Notes: a model not told the origin generated them from the letters alone. DNA of 64,000 bases from Haloferax namakaokahaiae (GCF_042663225.1 NZ_JBHTAA010000005.1:124001-188000), one strand, 5' to 3'. Numbered from the stretch's first letter, positions 7,901 to 16,527 are shown. Numbers and translations are program-made.

Positions 7901-9892
7901 CGAGAGAGCGAAAATCGACTCCGGACCGTCGTCGAGAACGCACCCGTCGTCCAAACAGTGTTCGATGCAGATGGAATCGTCACGCTCTCCGAAGGGCAGG
8001 GACTCGAACTGCTCGGTCGGGAACCCGGCGATTCGGTCGGCAACTCCATGTCCGATTTGTTCGGCGACCAACCGGAGATTCTCGAACAGTTCGAGTCGGC
8101 ACTCGATGGCGAGCACGTTCACAGAGTCTTTTATTACATGGGTAGCCACTTCGAAACGTGGATAGAACCGATATTCGACGACGAAGGGGACCCCACGCAA
8201 GTCATCACCCTCGCGGTCGATGTCTCGGACCGCTTGCAGCACGAACAGACGCTCACCGCGCTCCACCGTTCGAGCCAAGCGTTACTCACCGCAGAGACGA
8301 AAGAAGGGGTTGCGAACGTCGTCCTCGACACCGCGACTGACGTACTCGGACTCACTCCCGTTCGGGTGCTCCTCTTCGATAAACAGTCGAACACGCTCCG
8401 GCCGGTCGGGCGCACCGCCGCGGACGACGCCGAGGGTGATACTACCGAGTACGGCCCAGATTCCACCTACTGGAAGCAGTTCTTCGGCATGGAAGAGTGC
8501 GGCGAGTCCGAAGACGAACTCTGTGTCCAGATTGGAACACACGGGCTGTTCGTCGCCGGCGGCACCGACCAACAAGCCGATACTGAAGACGTCGTCGAGT
8601 TGGCCGAACTCCTGGCGGCGACGGCCGAAGCGACGTTAGACCGCGTCGAACGCGAAGCGTCACTCCGCGACCGTGAGGAGATTCTCCAAGAGCAAGCCAC
8701 GCGACTCGAACACCTCCACGAAATCAACGAACAACTGCGAAACATCGAGCGCGTGTTGGTTCTGTCCGAAGACCGAAAGGAGATCGAAAACGGAATCTGC
8801 CAACGATTTATCGAACCCGACCGGTTCGCCTTCGCGTGGTTCGGAACGGTCGAGAACGGAACGGTCACTCCGACCCGCTGGGCGGGGAACGAACGTGGCT
8901 ACCTTCCGGCCATCGAAGAACTCTCGGACGACACCGAACCGGCGACGATTGCGGCCAAGACGCACGAACCCGTCGTCATCTCGTCTGTCGCAGACCGGCT
9001 TCGAGAGGAACCGTGGCGGAAGGAAGCGCTCGCCAGCGGTTACCAGTCGATGATGAGCGTGCCGCTCGTTTACGACGGCCGAATCTACGGCGTCCTTTCG
9101 GTCTACGCGACGGCTAACGACGCGTTCGACCGATTGAGCCGGTCTGTCATCGAAGACCTCGGGCGGACAATCGCCTACGCCATCAACTCGGTCGAGACGA
9201 AACGGGGATTCCTCACCGACCGCGTCGTCGAACTCGCGTTGCGGACCAAACAACCACAGGGTCCGCTCGCACGTCTCGCAGCCAACACCGGTGCGACGAT
9301 TCGGTTCGACGGACTCGTCCACGGGGCGGAACACCAACGAATCTTCTTCACCGTCACCGGAGCGACCGCGGCGACGATTCTCGCCGAGGGAGACGCACAT
9401 CCGGATATCGAATCGATTCGAGTCGTCTCAGAACACGACGACGGCGGCACCTTCGAGATGCTCTCGTCGTCTTCGATGTTCGTCACCGTGCTCGCCGACC
9501 GCGGTGCGATTCCACGACGGGTGGAATCGACGCCGGACGGGACGCTCGCAGTCGTCGAACTCCCGCACCACATCGACGTCGGAGGGTTCGTGCAGTCGCT
9601 CCAGTCGCGGTACAGCGACGTCGAACTCACCGCCCGACGCGACCGAGAACGACCACCACAGACGAAAGAGTCCTTCGCCGAGGCGTATAAATCGACCATC
9701 ACGCCTCGCCAGTTGGAAGTCCTCGAAACTGCGTACTTCGCCGGCTACTTCAACTCGCCGCGGACGACGAACGGACAGGACGTCGCGTCGATGCTCTCGA
9801 TTACACAACCGACGTTCAACTACCATCTGAGGGCTGGCGAACGGACGCTGCTCAGGATGCTCATCGACGAGGGACCCGACGCGTCTAGATAG
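4979..9892 (+). CDS. giant multi-PAS/GAF regulator with C-terminal HTH_10 (bacterio-opsin activator family)
   Basis: 1637 residues, no signal or membrane segment. Nine PAS-like units can be seen at about 20-125, 138-245, 262-372, 382-482, 490-592, 604-720, 734-848, 862-968 and 979-1084. Two GAF domains follow (about 1095-1215 and 1245-1405), then the GAF/HTH-associated BAT domain (about 1412-1565) and the HTH_10 domain (about 1575-1630, TPRQLEVLETAYFAGYF). There is no histidine kinase or receiver domain, so it should be a one-component cytoplasmic sensor that binds DNA itself. Units 6/7 and 8/9 are close duplicates. The ligand and target genes cannot be read from sequence. A HalOD1 gene and a zinc-protein gene follow on the same strand. 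Confidence 0.9.
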   Translation: MPGTHSGGENNRWDRARQSSDFDILSLLDCTTDSILLLDTDTRVVYANDTALENCRQLGYSGDLVGDIFLDASPLAKESQLVDEISRVLETHESVEFREHYEPLDVWFETRVYPTDDGVVVYSSDISDEVRRGEDLERFEAITKTMQDGVFILDEVGSFVLVNEAFAELVGKEPDALVGELVSVVLDDDVIGRAMDLRQELQHGAIGRFETVVSDQSAVTPVELLVSQSPTNGEYNGTVCVVHDLSSRKQLEAEADATKRERDEALDRVNDSIFSLDEEWRFTYANRVTRQMARLRPGDFGPPMRLLGESIWEVFPHARESELHQRVTRAFETQEVQSLREYIPHLGRSLVSTIYPSENGVTVYARDVSEQVTLEAERDEKNRVLDRVADMVWGVDNDWRFTFANEAAVQFADRPTEEIIGETLWDVFPGASESEFGSMAMEVMETREPGVSLDLAPDYGIWVEARGYPSDSGITFYSRDVSEQVLLETELDEMFDRITDGFYSLDNDWRVVYWSSVMEERTGRSSDEVVGEVIYDVFPEVFKDEMIAEYERAFETQQPITFEIYHEEIDVWNGIALYPSESGLSVYSSNVTERKKREQELEATKTRLELALDGTNTGIWEWDIRSETVLWEGKTNEIFGLEKGEFGETFDDFIELVHPEDVGVLERQIDETMTDSKPYVVEFRFVLPDGEVRWAESRAKIYTDETGEPVRLLGVTSDVTERREREQELEETKTRLELALDGTNTGVWEWDITDDRVIWRGNTSTLFGIESDDFQGGYEDYLERIHPDDVSMVQAEIENAFETSSLYVEHRILLPDGEVRWAEGRGHVYKDESGEPTRMTGIVVNITERKEREHALEESEMRLRSVIENAPLIVFMWDTDGVYTLSEGRGLSQLGLEPGQVVGQSVYDLYADYPDIIELVDRVTAGEELHTFVDVDDLTFEEWFEPVYDDDGTLTHVIGVAVDVTDRVKNERALRESENRLRTVVENAPVVQTVFDADGIVTLSEGQGLELLGREPGDSVGNSMSDLFGDQPEILEQFESALDGEHVHRVFYYMGSHFETWIEPIFDDEGDPTQVITLAVDVSDRLQHEQTLTALHRSSQALLTAETKEGVANVVLDTATDVLGLTPVRVLLFDKQSNTLRPVGRTAADDAEGDTTEYGPDSTYWKQFFGMEECGESEDELCVQIGTHGLFVAGGTDQQADTEDVVELAELLAATAEATLDRVEREASLRDREEILQEQATRLEHLHEINEQLRNIERVLVLSEDRKEIENGICQRFIEPDRFAFAWFGTVENGTVTPTRWAGNERGYLPAIEELSDDTEPATIAAKTHEPVVISSVADRLREEPWRKEALASGYQSMMSVPLVYDGRIYGVLSVYATANDAFDRLSRSVIEDLGRTIAYAINSVETKRGFLTDRVVELALRTKQPQGPLARLAANTGATIRFDGLVHGAEHQRIFFTVTGATAATILAEGDAHPDIESIRVVSEHDDGGTFEMLSSSSMFVTVLADRGAIPRRVESTPDGTLAVVELPHHIDVGGFVQSLQSRYSDVELTARRDRERPPQTKESFAEAYKSTITPRQLEVLETAYFAGYFNSPRTTNGQDVASMLSITQPTFNYHLRAGERTLLRMLIDEGPDASR
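6765..7239 (+). repeat. 390-base-spaced direct duplication inside the PAS array
   Basis: Bases 6765-6849 and 7155-7239 are nearly identical and exactly 130 codons apart. They encode the same start of PAS units 6 and 7 (TRLELALDGTNTG, then WEWDI). The similarity returns near 7038 and 7420 (LPDGEVRWAE). This is an in-frame duplication of one PAS module. Confidence 0.75.
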
Positions 9893-9967
9893 TGAGCGTC
9901 CGCGGGTGCCAGCCTCAATCAGTTGAGGGTAAATCGTTTTTCTCTCTATTCACCAACGTCAAGTCGA

Positions 9968-10252
9968 ATGAGCACCCCTGTAGAAAATACACAGACTCAC
10001 TCCCGGGCACCTAACATCAGTGAGGCTGTCGTTCAGGCACTCGCAGCGGTGAAAGAGACTGACCCCATTTCGGTCGATCCGTTGTACAACGCAATCGACC
10101 CCGAGGCGCTCGATATGCTCTTCGCGCCGACGCTGAACGGCGAGCAACGGCCAGGTGGCGCGATTACATTCGAATTGATGAACTGTCTGGTAACGGTAAC
10201 TGTCGAAGCCGGAGACGTCCACATCGACACCGACACGCGGTCCGAGCGGTAA
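9968..10252 (+). CDS. HalOD1 output domain protein
   Basis: 94-residue stand-alone HalOD1 protein (VSEAVVQAL-like N-terminal helix, DPISVDPLYNAIDPEALD, then a beta-rich end with VTVEAGDVHID). HalOD1 is a halobacterial domain often linked to signalling proteins; its biochemical role is not established. I chose the ATG at 9968 rather than the longer form from 9923, because the extra residues are not acidic and the family begins near this Met. It lies 75 bases after the giant PAS regulator and two bases before the next gene, so the two small genes are surely one transcript. Confidence 0.75.
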   Translation: MSTPVENTQTHSRAPNISEAVVQALAAVKETDPISVDPLYNAIDPEALDMLFAPTLNGEQRPGGAITFELMNCLVTVTVEAGDVHIDTDTRSER

Positions 10253-10254
10253 CG

Positions 10255-10485
10255 ATGGCGAACAATTATCGAAATGGTCCCAACAACGACGGACCCACAG
10301 TAGATAATTCGACGACTTGTGTGAGCTGCAATTCGCGCATCGACACGACAGAGTGGTACCCCGTCGTGACAGAACTGAGCGGCGAGTCCGTCATCCTGTA
10401 CCCGTTTTGTGACGACGAGTGTCTCGACAAGTGGCAAGCCGAGAACCCGCAGTCGAAACGAGTGGAAAACGAGGAACCGAGCTAA
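10255..10485 (+). CDS. small zinc-binding (four-Cys) halobacterial protein
   Basis: 76 residues. A CVSC pair (about residues 22-25) and a later Cys pair in CDDEC (about 52-56) should bind one zinc, in the manner of small zinc-ribbon proteins in haloarchaea, often encoded beside HalOD1 genes. The rest is acidic and polar with no membrane segment. The start codon is two bases after the HalOD1 stop, so translation is probably coupled. No function is known; protein-protein or nucleic-acid contact is a guess from the fold. Confidence 0.7.
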   Translation: MANNYRNGPNNDGPTVDNSTTCVSCNSRIDTTEWYPVVTELSGESVILYPFCDDECLDKWQAENPQSKRVENEEPS

Positions 10486-10524
10486 AAACGCGTTCGCCCT
10501 CGGTCACGCAGACGAGTCGCCGGT

Positions 10525-11037
10525 CTATTCGCTCGGTGTCGGAACCGTCAACACGGGCACGGAGGCCGATTGGTTCACGCCGTCGGCGACACTCGCCGGC
10601 GAGAAGAACTTCCGAATCCCACTGCGGTTCGGTTCGCCGACGACGATGAGGTCGGTGTCGTTGTGCTCGGCGTAGAGCGAAATCTCCTCGGCGGGCGTTC
10701 CGTAGCGGAGTCGCTTGGCGACCGACACGCCAACGTCTTCGGCCATCGCTTCGACCGCTTCGAGCGACGTTTCCGCGTCGGCTTCGCGTTGCTCGACGAC
10801 CATGTCCCAGTGGTCGATAGACGAGTTCATCTCCACGATCGAGAGCGCATCGACGGGGACACCGTGTGCGGCGGCCAGCGAGACGGCCGCCTCGACGACG
10901 TGCTCGTGGACTTCCTCGCCGACTGCGACGAGGATTCGGTCGAACGGGCTGTCAGTGCTCGCTGCCGGACCGCGTGCGAAGTCCGTCGTTGAAACCGTGG
11001 GGGAATCTCCCGTCTGCGTGAACGAAGTTGCCATCAT
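10525..11037 (-). CDS. universal stress protein (UspA family)
   Basis: 170 residues. A non-conserved Ser/Thr-rich leader of about 30 residues precedes one Usp domain, beginning DRILVAVGEEVHEHVVEAAV and ending in the beta strand VPVLTVP. The nucleotide-binding loop area reads DLIVVGEPNRSGIRKFF, so the usual G-x2-G-x9-G-S/T pattern is altered and ATP binding is uncertain. The coding end converges with the small zinc-protein gene. A strong TATA-like box lies about 25 bases upstream. Stress-related role is inferred from the family. Confidence 0.85.
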   Translation of the reverse strand: MMATSFTQTGDSPTVSTTDFARGPAASTDSPFDRILVAVGEEVHEHVVEAAVSLAAAHGVPVDALSIVEMNSSIDHWDMVVEQREADAETSLEAVEAMAEDVGVSVAKRLRYGTPAEEISLYAEHNDTDLIVVGEPNRSGIRKFFSPASVADGVNQSASVPVLTVPTPSE

Positions 11038-11054
11038 ATTCTTTTTACTGTCGC

Positions 11055-11066
11055 TATAGTATATAT
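11055..11066 (-). promoter_or_regulatory. TATA-like box for the universal stress protein gene
   Basis: Plus-strand TATAGTATATAT, very AT-rich, centred about 25 bases from the start codon at 11037. Consistent with a leaderless transcript. Confidence 0.55.
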
Positions 11067-11201
11067 CTGTCCAGAAATTGATTCAAACGCTGTTCAATCA
11101 TCGTTTCGTGCATGTGTTTCACACACTGCAACGTATTCACGTCGTGAATAATTCTACCAAAACACCTCAAAGACTATCTCCCCGCTACGAAATGTACGAG
11201 C

Positions 11202-11996
11202 ATGGCGGAACCCCTCGAAGAAATCGAGTTCCTCGCGCGTTCGCCAAACCGGATTCGTGTGTTGGAGGCGGTGGCGGCCGAATCGCACACTCGCCGTGAC
11301 CTCCAAGCGAGGACGGAGGCGTCACAACCGACGCTCGCGCGAATCCTGAGCGACTTCGAGGACCGACAGTGGGTCGAGAAAGACGGCGCACGATACGAGG
11401 CGACACCACTCGGCGAACTCGTCGCCGCAGGGTTTACCGACCTCGTGTCTATCGTCGAGACGGAGACGCGACTCCGGAGCATCGCCGAGTGGCTTCCGAC
11501 CGACCACCTCGATATGGACCTCCGAGGGTTCGACGACGCCGATATCACACGGCCGACTCGAACCGACCCCAGCGGCCCGCTCAAACGTGCGCTCGAACTC
11601 TCTGCCGGCGCGGACTCCCAGTGTATCGTCTCCTACGTCATCAACTACGAGATGCTCGAAACGGTCGCGGAGGCGGCGATAGAGGGGTCTCAGTCGTTCC
11701 GTGCGGTCATCTCGCCGGAGACCATCGAGATGGTCCGCGAGGACGATACGTCGTGGGCGCGCTTCGAGCAACTCGTCGCCGCCGAGAACGCCGAATTCCG
11801 CGTCGCCGACGAGGCGATACCGTTTGCGATGGGTGTCGCCGACGAGACGGTCTACTTCCTGCTCAGGGACGAGGAGGGCATCTTGCGGGCGTTGCTAGAG
11901 TCGGACGATAGCGGGGTTCGCTCGCAGGCGATGCAGACGGTCGAAGAGTACTGGGAACGCGCCGAGACCATCGACTCGTCCGTGTTCGACCAGTGA
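11202..11996 (+). CDS. winged-helix transcriptional regulator with C-terminal effector domain
   Basis: 264 residues. The N-terminal winged helix covers about residues 8-75 (FLARSPNRIRVLEAVA, a recognition-helix region SQPTLARILSDFE). The C-terminal half (about 110-250) looks like the archaeal output domain found in methanogen and haloarchaeal MarR/ArsR-like regulators (DUF1724/FilR1-like; RAVISPETIEM, then AIPFAMGVADETVYFLLRDE). The ligand is unknown. It is divergent from the usp gene across a 164-base spacer, so control of usp is possible but only inferred. Confidence 0.75.
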   Translation: MAEPLEEIEFLARSPNRIRVLEAVAAESHTRRDLQARTEASQPTLARILSDFEDRQWVEKDGARYEATPLGELVAAGFTDLVSIVETETRLRSIAEWLPTDHLDMDLRGFDDADITRPTRTDPSGPLKRALELSAGADSQCIVSYVINYEMLETVAEAAIEGSQSFRAVISPETIEMVREDDTSWARFEQLVAAENAEFRVADEAIPFAMGVADETVYFLLRDEEGILRALLESDDSGVRSQAMQTVEEYWERAETIDSSVFDQ

Positions 11997-12046
11997 CGGG
12001 GTTCCGGGATACGTCTCGCAGGTAACATGATACCAGTGGCGACCGT

Positions 12047-12469
12047 ATGGTGACTATGGCTTTGGAGTCCTCCTCAGTGACACCTCCGAGACTCACCTTC
12101 TCCGAGTCGCGGTTTCTCGTCGGTGTCGGTCTCGCCGTCGCGCTCGTCGCGGGACTCGTCTTTCGCATCGTCGGACAACTCGTCCTCGACCCGAGCCAAC
12201 CGGTCGTCGTCGCCGCGGTGTTCGTCGTCACCGTTCCAATCATGTGGCTCTTAGCACTCGCAATCTTCCGTTGGCGCGGTCACACTGGCGGCGCGCGCCG
12301 AGAGGCGGCGGCGCTCCTGGCCATCCCGGGGATGCTCATCGACTCCGTTTCGATGGTACTGTTCTCGGTGGTCTACCCGAACATGGAACCGACCGCGGGA
12401 ACGCTCTTCGGAGGGTTACTCTTGCTCGCGTACGCGACGGTGTTGGTCGCGGGATTCGTGAGCAGATAG
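12047..12469 (+). CDS. DUF5367-like small integral membrane protein
   Basis: 140 residues with four likely membrane helices: about 24-44 (FLVGVGLAVALVAGLVFRIV), 52-72 (VVVAAVFVVTVPIMWLLALA), 88-110 and 116-137. The pattern (LLAIPGMLIDSVSMVLFS, VVYPNM) resembles the DUF5367 family. A start at the second ATG (12056) is equally possible. It is preceded by a 50-base gap after the regulator gene on the same strand and converges with the aminotransferase. Function unknown. Confidence 0.65.
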   Translation: MVTMALESSSVTPPRLTFSESRFLVGVGLAVALVAGLVFRIVGQLVLDPSQPVVVAAVFVVTVPIMWLLALAIFRWRGHTGGARREAAALLAIPGMLIDSVSMVLFSVVYPNMEPTAGTLFGGLLLLAYATVLVAGFVSR

Positions 12470-12490
12470 CGAAAACGAGGGTTCTCGTCC

Positions 12491-13612
12491 TCAGACGACC
12501 GCGTCGTAGGCTTCGCGCATGATTTCGATTGCTTCTTCCAGCGAGTCGGTGTCGGTCGCGTAGGACAGGCGAGCGTAGCCGTGGCCGTTCTCGCCGAACG
12601 CCTCGCCGGGAACGATGATGACGCCGCGTTCGATACACTCGTCCACGAAGCCCTCCGGAACTTCCGGCATCGCGTAGAACGCGCCCTTCGGCGTCGGGAC
12701 GGTCAGGCCGATGTCTTCGAGTCCCTCGACGACGAGGTCACGCCGTTCGCGGAAGGTCTGGGTCATCTCTTCGATTCGGTCCTGTGGGCCGGTGAGCGCG
12801 GCTTCTGCGGCGAATTGGGCGGGCGCAGAGGCGCAGGCTTGGGCGTACTGGTGGACGCGGACCATGCGTTCGACGCGTTGCGACGACCCGTAGACCCATC
12901 CGAGTCGCCAGCCGGTCATCGAGAAGAGTTTGGATGCCGAGTTGACGACGACGACATTGTCGGTCTCGGCGTACTCGATTGGCGAGTGGTGTTCGCCGTC
13001 GAAGACGGTGTACTCGTACACTTCGTCGGAGATACAGAGCACGTCGTGCTCGTCGGCGATGCGTGCGAACTCCTCGATGTCCTCCCGCGGAGAGACTGCG
13101 CCGGTCGGGTTACCGGGGCTGTTGACGATGAACGCCGCCGTGTCGTCGGTGATTGCTTCCTCGACCGCGGCGGGGTCGAGCGTCAGGTCCTCGCGCAGGG
13201 GAACCGGGACGGGTTCGCCGCTTGCGAGTTTCGTCAGCGCGTCGTACGAGACGAATCCGGGGTCCGGAATGATGACCTCGTCGCCCTCCTCGACGTGGGC
13301 TTCGATAGCGATGTGGAGGGCTTCGCTGCCGCCCGCGGTGGCGATGACGTCGTCGGGCGACAGGTCGATTCCCTGGTCGCGTTGGTGCTTTTCGGCGATG
13401 GCTTCACGAAGGCTAGCGAGACCCTTGTTCACCGTGTACCCGTCTGCCTCGCCCGATTCGATGGCGTCGATAGCGGCCTGTCGCGCGTGGTCGGGTGCCG
13501 GAAAGTCCGGTTGCCCGAGTCCGAGGTTGATAGCGTCCTCGCTCGCCGCCTCGAACACTTTGCGAATACCGCTGATGGAAATCTGCTCCACCCGTTTGGA
13601 GAAGTGCGTCAT
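12491..13612 (-). CDS. PLP-dependent aminotransferase, class I/II (aspartate-type)
   Basis: 373 residues, full family length. The PLP lysine lies in NSASKLFSMTGWRLGW (about residue 230). The Asn and Asp/Tyr that position the cofactor lie in NSPGNPTG and CISDEVYEY, and the C-terminal carboxylate-binding Arg in ARLSYA. Members of this group transfer amino groups between aspartate or other amino acids and 2-oxoglutarate; the exact substrate cannot be read from the sequence. The gene stands alone, with the ABC importer genes divergent from it. Confidence 0.85.
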   Translation of the reverse strand: MTHFSKRVEQISISGIRKVFEAASEDAINLGLGQPDFPAPDHARQAAIDAIESGEADGYTVNKGLASLREAIAEKHQRDQGIDLSPDDVIATAGGSEALHIAIEAHVEEGDEVIIPDPGFVSYDALTKLASGEPVPVPLREDLTLDPAAVEEAITDDTAAFIVNSPGNPTGAVSPREDIEEFARIADEHDVLCISDEVYEYTVFDGEHHSPIEYAETDNVVVVNSASKLFSMTGWRLGWVYGSSQRVERMVRVHQYAQACASAPAQFAAEAALTGPQDRIEEMTQTFRERRDLVVEGLEDIGLTVPTPKGAFYAMPEVPEGFVDECIERGVIIVPGEAFGENGHGYARLSYATDTDSLEEAIEIMREAYDAVV

Positions 13613-13868
13613 ACTCTACTCGGAGTCGGCATTCGGGATAGTTCTTCCCACGCACGATTCGGCGGAAACGGTTACACGGCTGACGATTGACGACCCGTTT
13701 TGCGGATGTTTTTACCGCAATCTATGATGGGTTGTTTTCGGTAATACGAACCATACAGTCTCTAATGGTGGTTATTTCGGCCACTACGCAACTTTTGCGG
13801 TGACTGGTACGCCGCCCATGATTACCGGGTACGTGCGCCGAATAAGGGCGGATTCCATACAGTGACCA

Positions 13869-14912
13869 ATGACTGAGCCAGCACGCACAGCAACGACTCG
13901 AAGACGATTCCTTCAGGGCGCGGGACTCGCGGCGACCGCCGGTCTCGCCGGTTGTCTCGGCGGGGCGGGCGGCAGCGGACTCGACGAACTCAACGTCGCC
14001 TACATGCCCATCTACCCGGACATGCAGTACTTCGTCATGCAGGAAGAGGAGATGTTCGACGAACTCTCGGTTCCCGTCTCGGGCAAGAAGTTCTCCGACG
14101 GTCCGAGCATCGTCCAAGCCTCGGCGAAGGGCGACTTCGACGTGATGATGTTCGGTATCGTCCCCGCGATGATTATCATGGACAAGGGCATCCCGGCGAA
14201 GATTACGGCGGCGAACATCCAGAACGCGATGGAGATTCTCGCCACCGACGAGTTCGCCGCGATGTGGGACGAACACGGCAAGGAGGCCTTCGCCAAGTTC
14301 GAACAAGAGAAGGGCCGCAAGTTCACCTTCGGTACCTTCCCGCCGGGGTCGGTTCCGGACATCCTGCTCCGCTACTGGATTCAGAACACGCTCGGTCTCG
14401 ACCCCGAGAGCGACGTGAACATCAAGGGTCTGGGCGGGGCGGCCGCCGTCCAGCAGGCGCTCCTCTCGAACAACGTTGACGGGACGAGCATCATGGAGCC
14501 GGTCCCGACGGTCATCGAGGCGAACGACGCACCGTTCCAGGCGATCGACTGGGCGGGCGACTTCATGCCGGGTCAGCCTGCGGCGGTCACGCTCATGCAC
14601 GACCGACTCCGCGAGGAGAACCGCGAGGTCGCCTCCGAGTTCGTCCGTCTCCATCAGGAGGCCACCCAGTTCGTCGCTGACAACCCCGACACCGCGGCCC
14701 AGCACGCGAGCACGGTTATCGGCGAGAGCGCGCTCCCGGTCGAAACCGCACGCACCGCGCTCGACTCTCGCGCTGCGGACTTCATCACCGACCCCCACCA
14801 AATCGAGTCGGGCGCGAAAATCTTCTCCGAGTACGCACAGACCCTCGGAAAGACCGAGGCGCAACTCTCGGTCGATGAGATGTTCGACTACGGTATCTAC
14901 GACTCACTATGA
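13869..14912 (+). CDS. ABC transporter substrate-binding lipoprotein (NitT/TauT type)
   Basis: 347 residues. The N-terminus has the Tat motif RRRFLQGAG, a hydrophobic core and lipobox LAGC, so the protein is exported folded and lipid-anchored. The body is the periplasmic-binding type II fold of nitrate/sulfonate/taurine-like binding proteins (NVAYMPIYPDMQYFVMQEE, later GGAAAVQQALLSNNVDG). It lacks the Cys-rich motif of thiamine-precursor (NMT1/THI5) binding proteins. The substrate is not identifiable. First gene of a tight three-gene operon: its stop overlaps the permease start by four bases. Confidence 0.85.
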   Translation: MTEPARTATTRRRFLQGAGLAATAGLAGCLGGAGGSGLDELNVAYMPIYPDMQYFVMQEEEMFDELSVPVSGKKFSDGPSIVQASAKGDFDVMMFGIVPAMIIMDKGIPAKITAANIQNAMEILATDEFAAMWDEHGKEAFAKFEQEKGRKFTFGTFPPGSVPDILLRYWIQNTLGLDPESDVNIKGLGGAAAVQQALLSNNVDGTSIMEPVPTVIEANDAPFQAIDWAGDFMPGQPAAVTLMHDRLREENREVASEFVRLHQEATQFVADNPDTAAQHASTVIGESALPVETARTALDSRAADFITDPHQIESGAKIFSEYAQTLGKTEAQLSVDEMFDYGIYDSL

Positions 14913-15772
14913 GCAACGACGAAGTCGGCGCGGGCGTCGCCTCGATGAACGCCGACGAGCGACCGCTCGACCGAGTCGCCGCGTTCGCGTCGGAATCGAC
15001 GTGGCTTGCGTTCGGCGGCTTCGCCGGCTTCCTCGTCGTCTGGCACGTCGCCGCGCTGTTCCAACCGACGTATCTCCTCCCCTCGCCGGTCGAAGTGCTC
15101 GCGGCGTTCCTCGCGGAACTCGCCGCGCCGGAGATGCTCTCGATTCCGTTCACGGGCATCGAGATTCCGGCGACGCGCCTGCTCGTCAAACTCGTCCAGA
15201 GCCTCTATCACTACGTCCCCGGCCTGCTCATCGGGACGACCCTCGGCATCGTCATGGGGGTCGCCATGGGCTGGAACGCTCGCTTCGATAGCGTCTTCAC
15301 GCCAGTCACGCGCGTTCTTCGCCCGATTCCACCGCTCGCGTGGATTGGTTTCGCGGTCATCTGGCTCGGCGTCAACCACCAGGGTGCGACGTTCATCGTC
15401 GCCATCGGGTCGTTCTGGATTAACTTCTACAACGCCTACGGCGGCGTCGAAGGCGTCTCCGAGAACCTGAAAGAAGTCGCCGCGACCCTCGGCGTGGACG
15501 ACGACGTCACCATGATTCGAAAGGTCGTCCTCCCGGCGGCGAGTCCGTCGATTATGACCGGCATTCGAACGAGTATCGGCCAGTGTTGGATGATCGTGGT
15601 CGCCGCCGAACTCATCGTCGGCGTCGGCGTCGGCTACGAGATTCTCAACACCGCACAGAACCTTGCGATGGACGTTTCTGTCGCCTATATGCTCGTCATC
15701 AGCCTCGTCTTCCTCGTGAGCGACGGCCTGTTCCGCCGGGTCGAACGACGGGTCTTGGAGTGGCGCGCATGA
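14909..15772 (+). CDS. ABC transporter permease (NitT/TauT type)
   Basis: 287 residues, full length for the SsuC/TauC-like family. About six membrane helices are visible, and the cytoplasmic EAA loop that docks on the ATPase reads GVSENLKEVAATLGVDDD. An unusually long N-terminal part (about 30 acidic residues) precedes the first helix. The start ATGA overlaps the binding-protein stop and the end overlaps the ATPase start in the same way, so the three genes are translated together. Imports the same unknown small anion or sulfonate-like solute. Confidence 0.85.
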   Translation: MSNDEVGAGVASMNADERPLDRVAAFASESTWLAFGGFAGFLVVWHVAALFQPTYLLPSPVEVLAAFLAELAAPEMLSIPFTGIEIPATRLLVKLVQSLYHYVPGLLIGTTLGIVMGVAMGWNARFDSVFTPVTRVLRPIPPLAWIGFAVIWLGVNHQGATFIVAIGSFWINFYNAYGGVEGVSENLKEVAATLGVDDDVTMIRKVVLPAASPSIMTGIRTSIGQCWMIVVAAELIVGVGVGYEILNTAQNLAMDVSVAYMLVISLVFLVSDGLFRRVERRVLEWRA

Positions 15773-16527
15773 GCGAGCACACGCAAGAGGTGGTCTCGGT
15801 CGAGTCGCTCGCCAAGACCTACGAGTCCGACCGCCGGACCGTGCGGGCGCTCTCCGACGTGAACTTCGGCGTCGATGACGGCGAGTTCGTCTGTATCGTC
15901 GGTCCCTCCGGATGTGGCAAGACCACGCTGTTCCGCATCATCGCGGGGCTCGAAGACGCGACTGCGGGCGCGGTCAAACTCGACGGTAAACCCGTCTCCG
16001 GTCCCGGCACGGACAGGGGAATGGTCTTCCAAGAGTACGGCCTGTTCCCGTGGCGAACCGTCGCCGAGAACGTCGCCTTCGGCCTCGAAGAACAGGGTGT
16101 CGAAGAACCCCAACGCTCGGCGCGAGTAGACGAGATGCTCCAACTCGTCGGTCTCGACGGCTTCGCCGACGCCTACCCGAAGGAACTCTCCGGCGGGATG
16201 AAACAGCGCGTCGGCATCGCTCGCGCCCTCGCCGTAGACCCCGAACTCCTCTTGATGGACGAACCCTTCGGCGCGGTGGACGCCCAGACTCGTGACATGC
16301 TCCACGGCGAACTCCTCGATATCTGGTCGGAGACGGACAAGACGGTCCTCTTCGTCACTCACGACGTGGAGGAGGCGGTCACGCTGGCCGACCGCGTGGT
16401 CGTCATGGCCGCCGACCCCGGCCGCGTCCGCGAAATCGTCACGGTCGATATCGAGCGCCCACGCGAGCGAACCGACAGCGAATTTGCGAACTACGTCGAG
16501 CGGATTCGCGGCCTGATAGGCGAGTAA
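15769..16527 (+). CDS. ABC transporter ATP-binding protein (NitT/TauT type)
   Basis: 252 residues. Walker A GPSGCGKTT (45-53), Q-loop in MVFQEYGLFPWRTV, signature LSGGMKQR, Walker B LLLMDEPFGAVD and the switch His in FVTHDVEEA are all intact. The start is the ATG in the ATGA overlap with the permease; a longer reading frame upstream is antisense-like Arg-rich sequence and is not coding. It energises the importer encoded by the two preceding genes. Its stop codon touches the stop of the small convergent gene. Confidence 0.88.
   Translation: MSEHTQEVVSVESLAKTYESDRRTVRALSDVNFGVDDGEFVCIVGPSGCGKTTLFRIIAGLEDATAGAVKLDGKPVSGPGTDRGMVFQEYGLFPWRTVAENVAFGLEEQGVEEPQRSARVDEMLQLVGLDGFADAYPKELSGGMKQRVGIARALAVDPELLLMDEPFGAVDAQTRDMLHGELLDIWSETDKTVLFVTHDVEEAVTLADRVVVMAADPGRVREIVTVDIERPRERTDSEFANYVERIRGLIGE

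Noticed and set aside
13715..13800. ACCGCAA and TTGCGGT copies upstream of the ABC importer
   Set aside because: Seven-base arms about 75 bases apart are too weak to call an operator without comparison to relatives.
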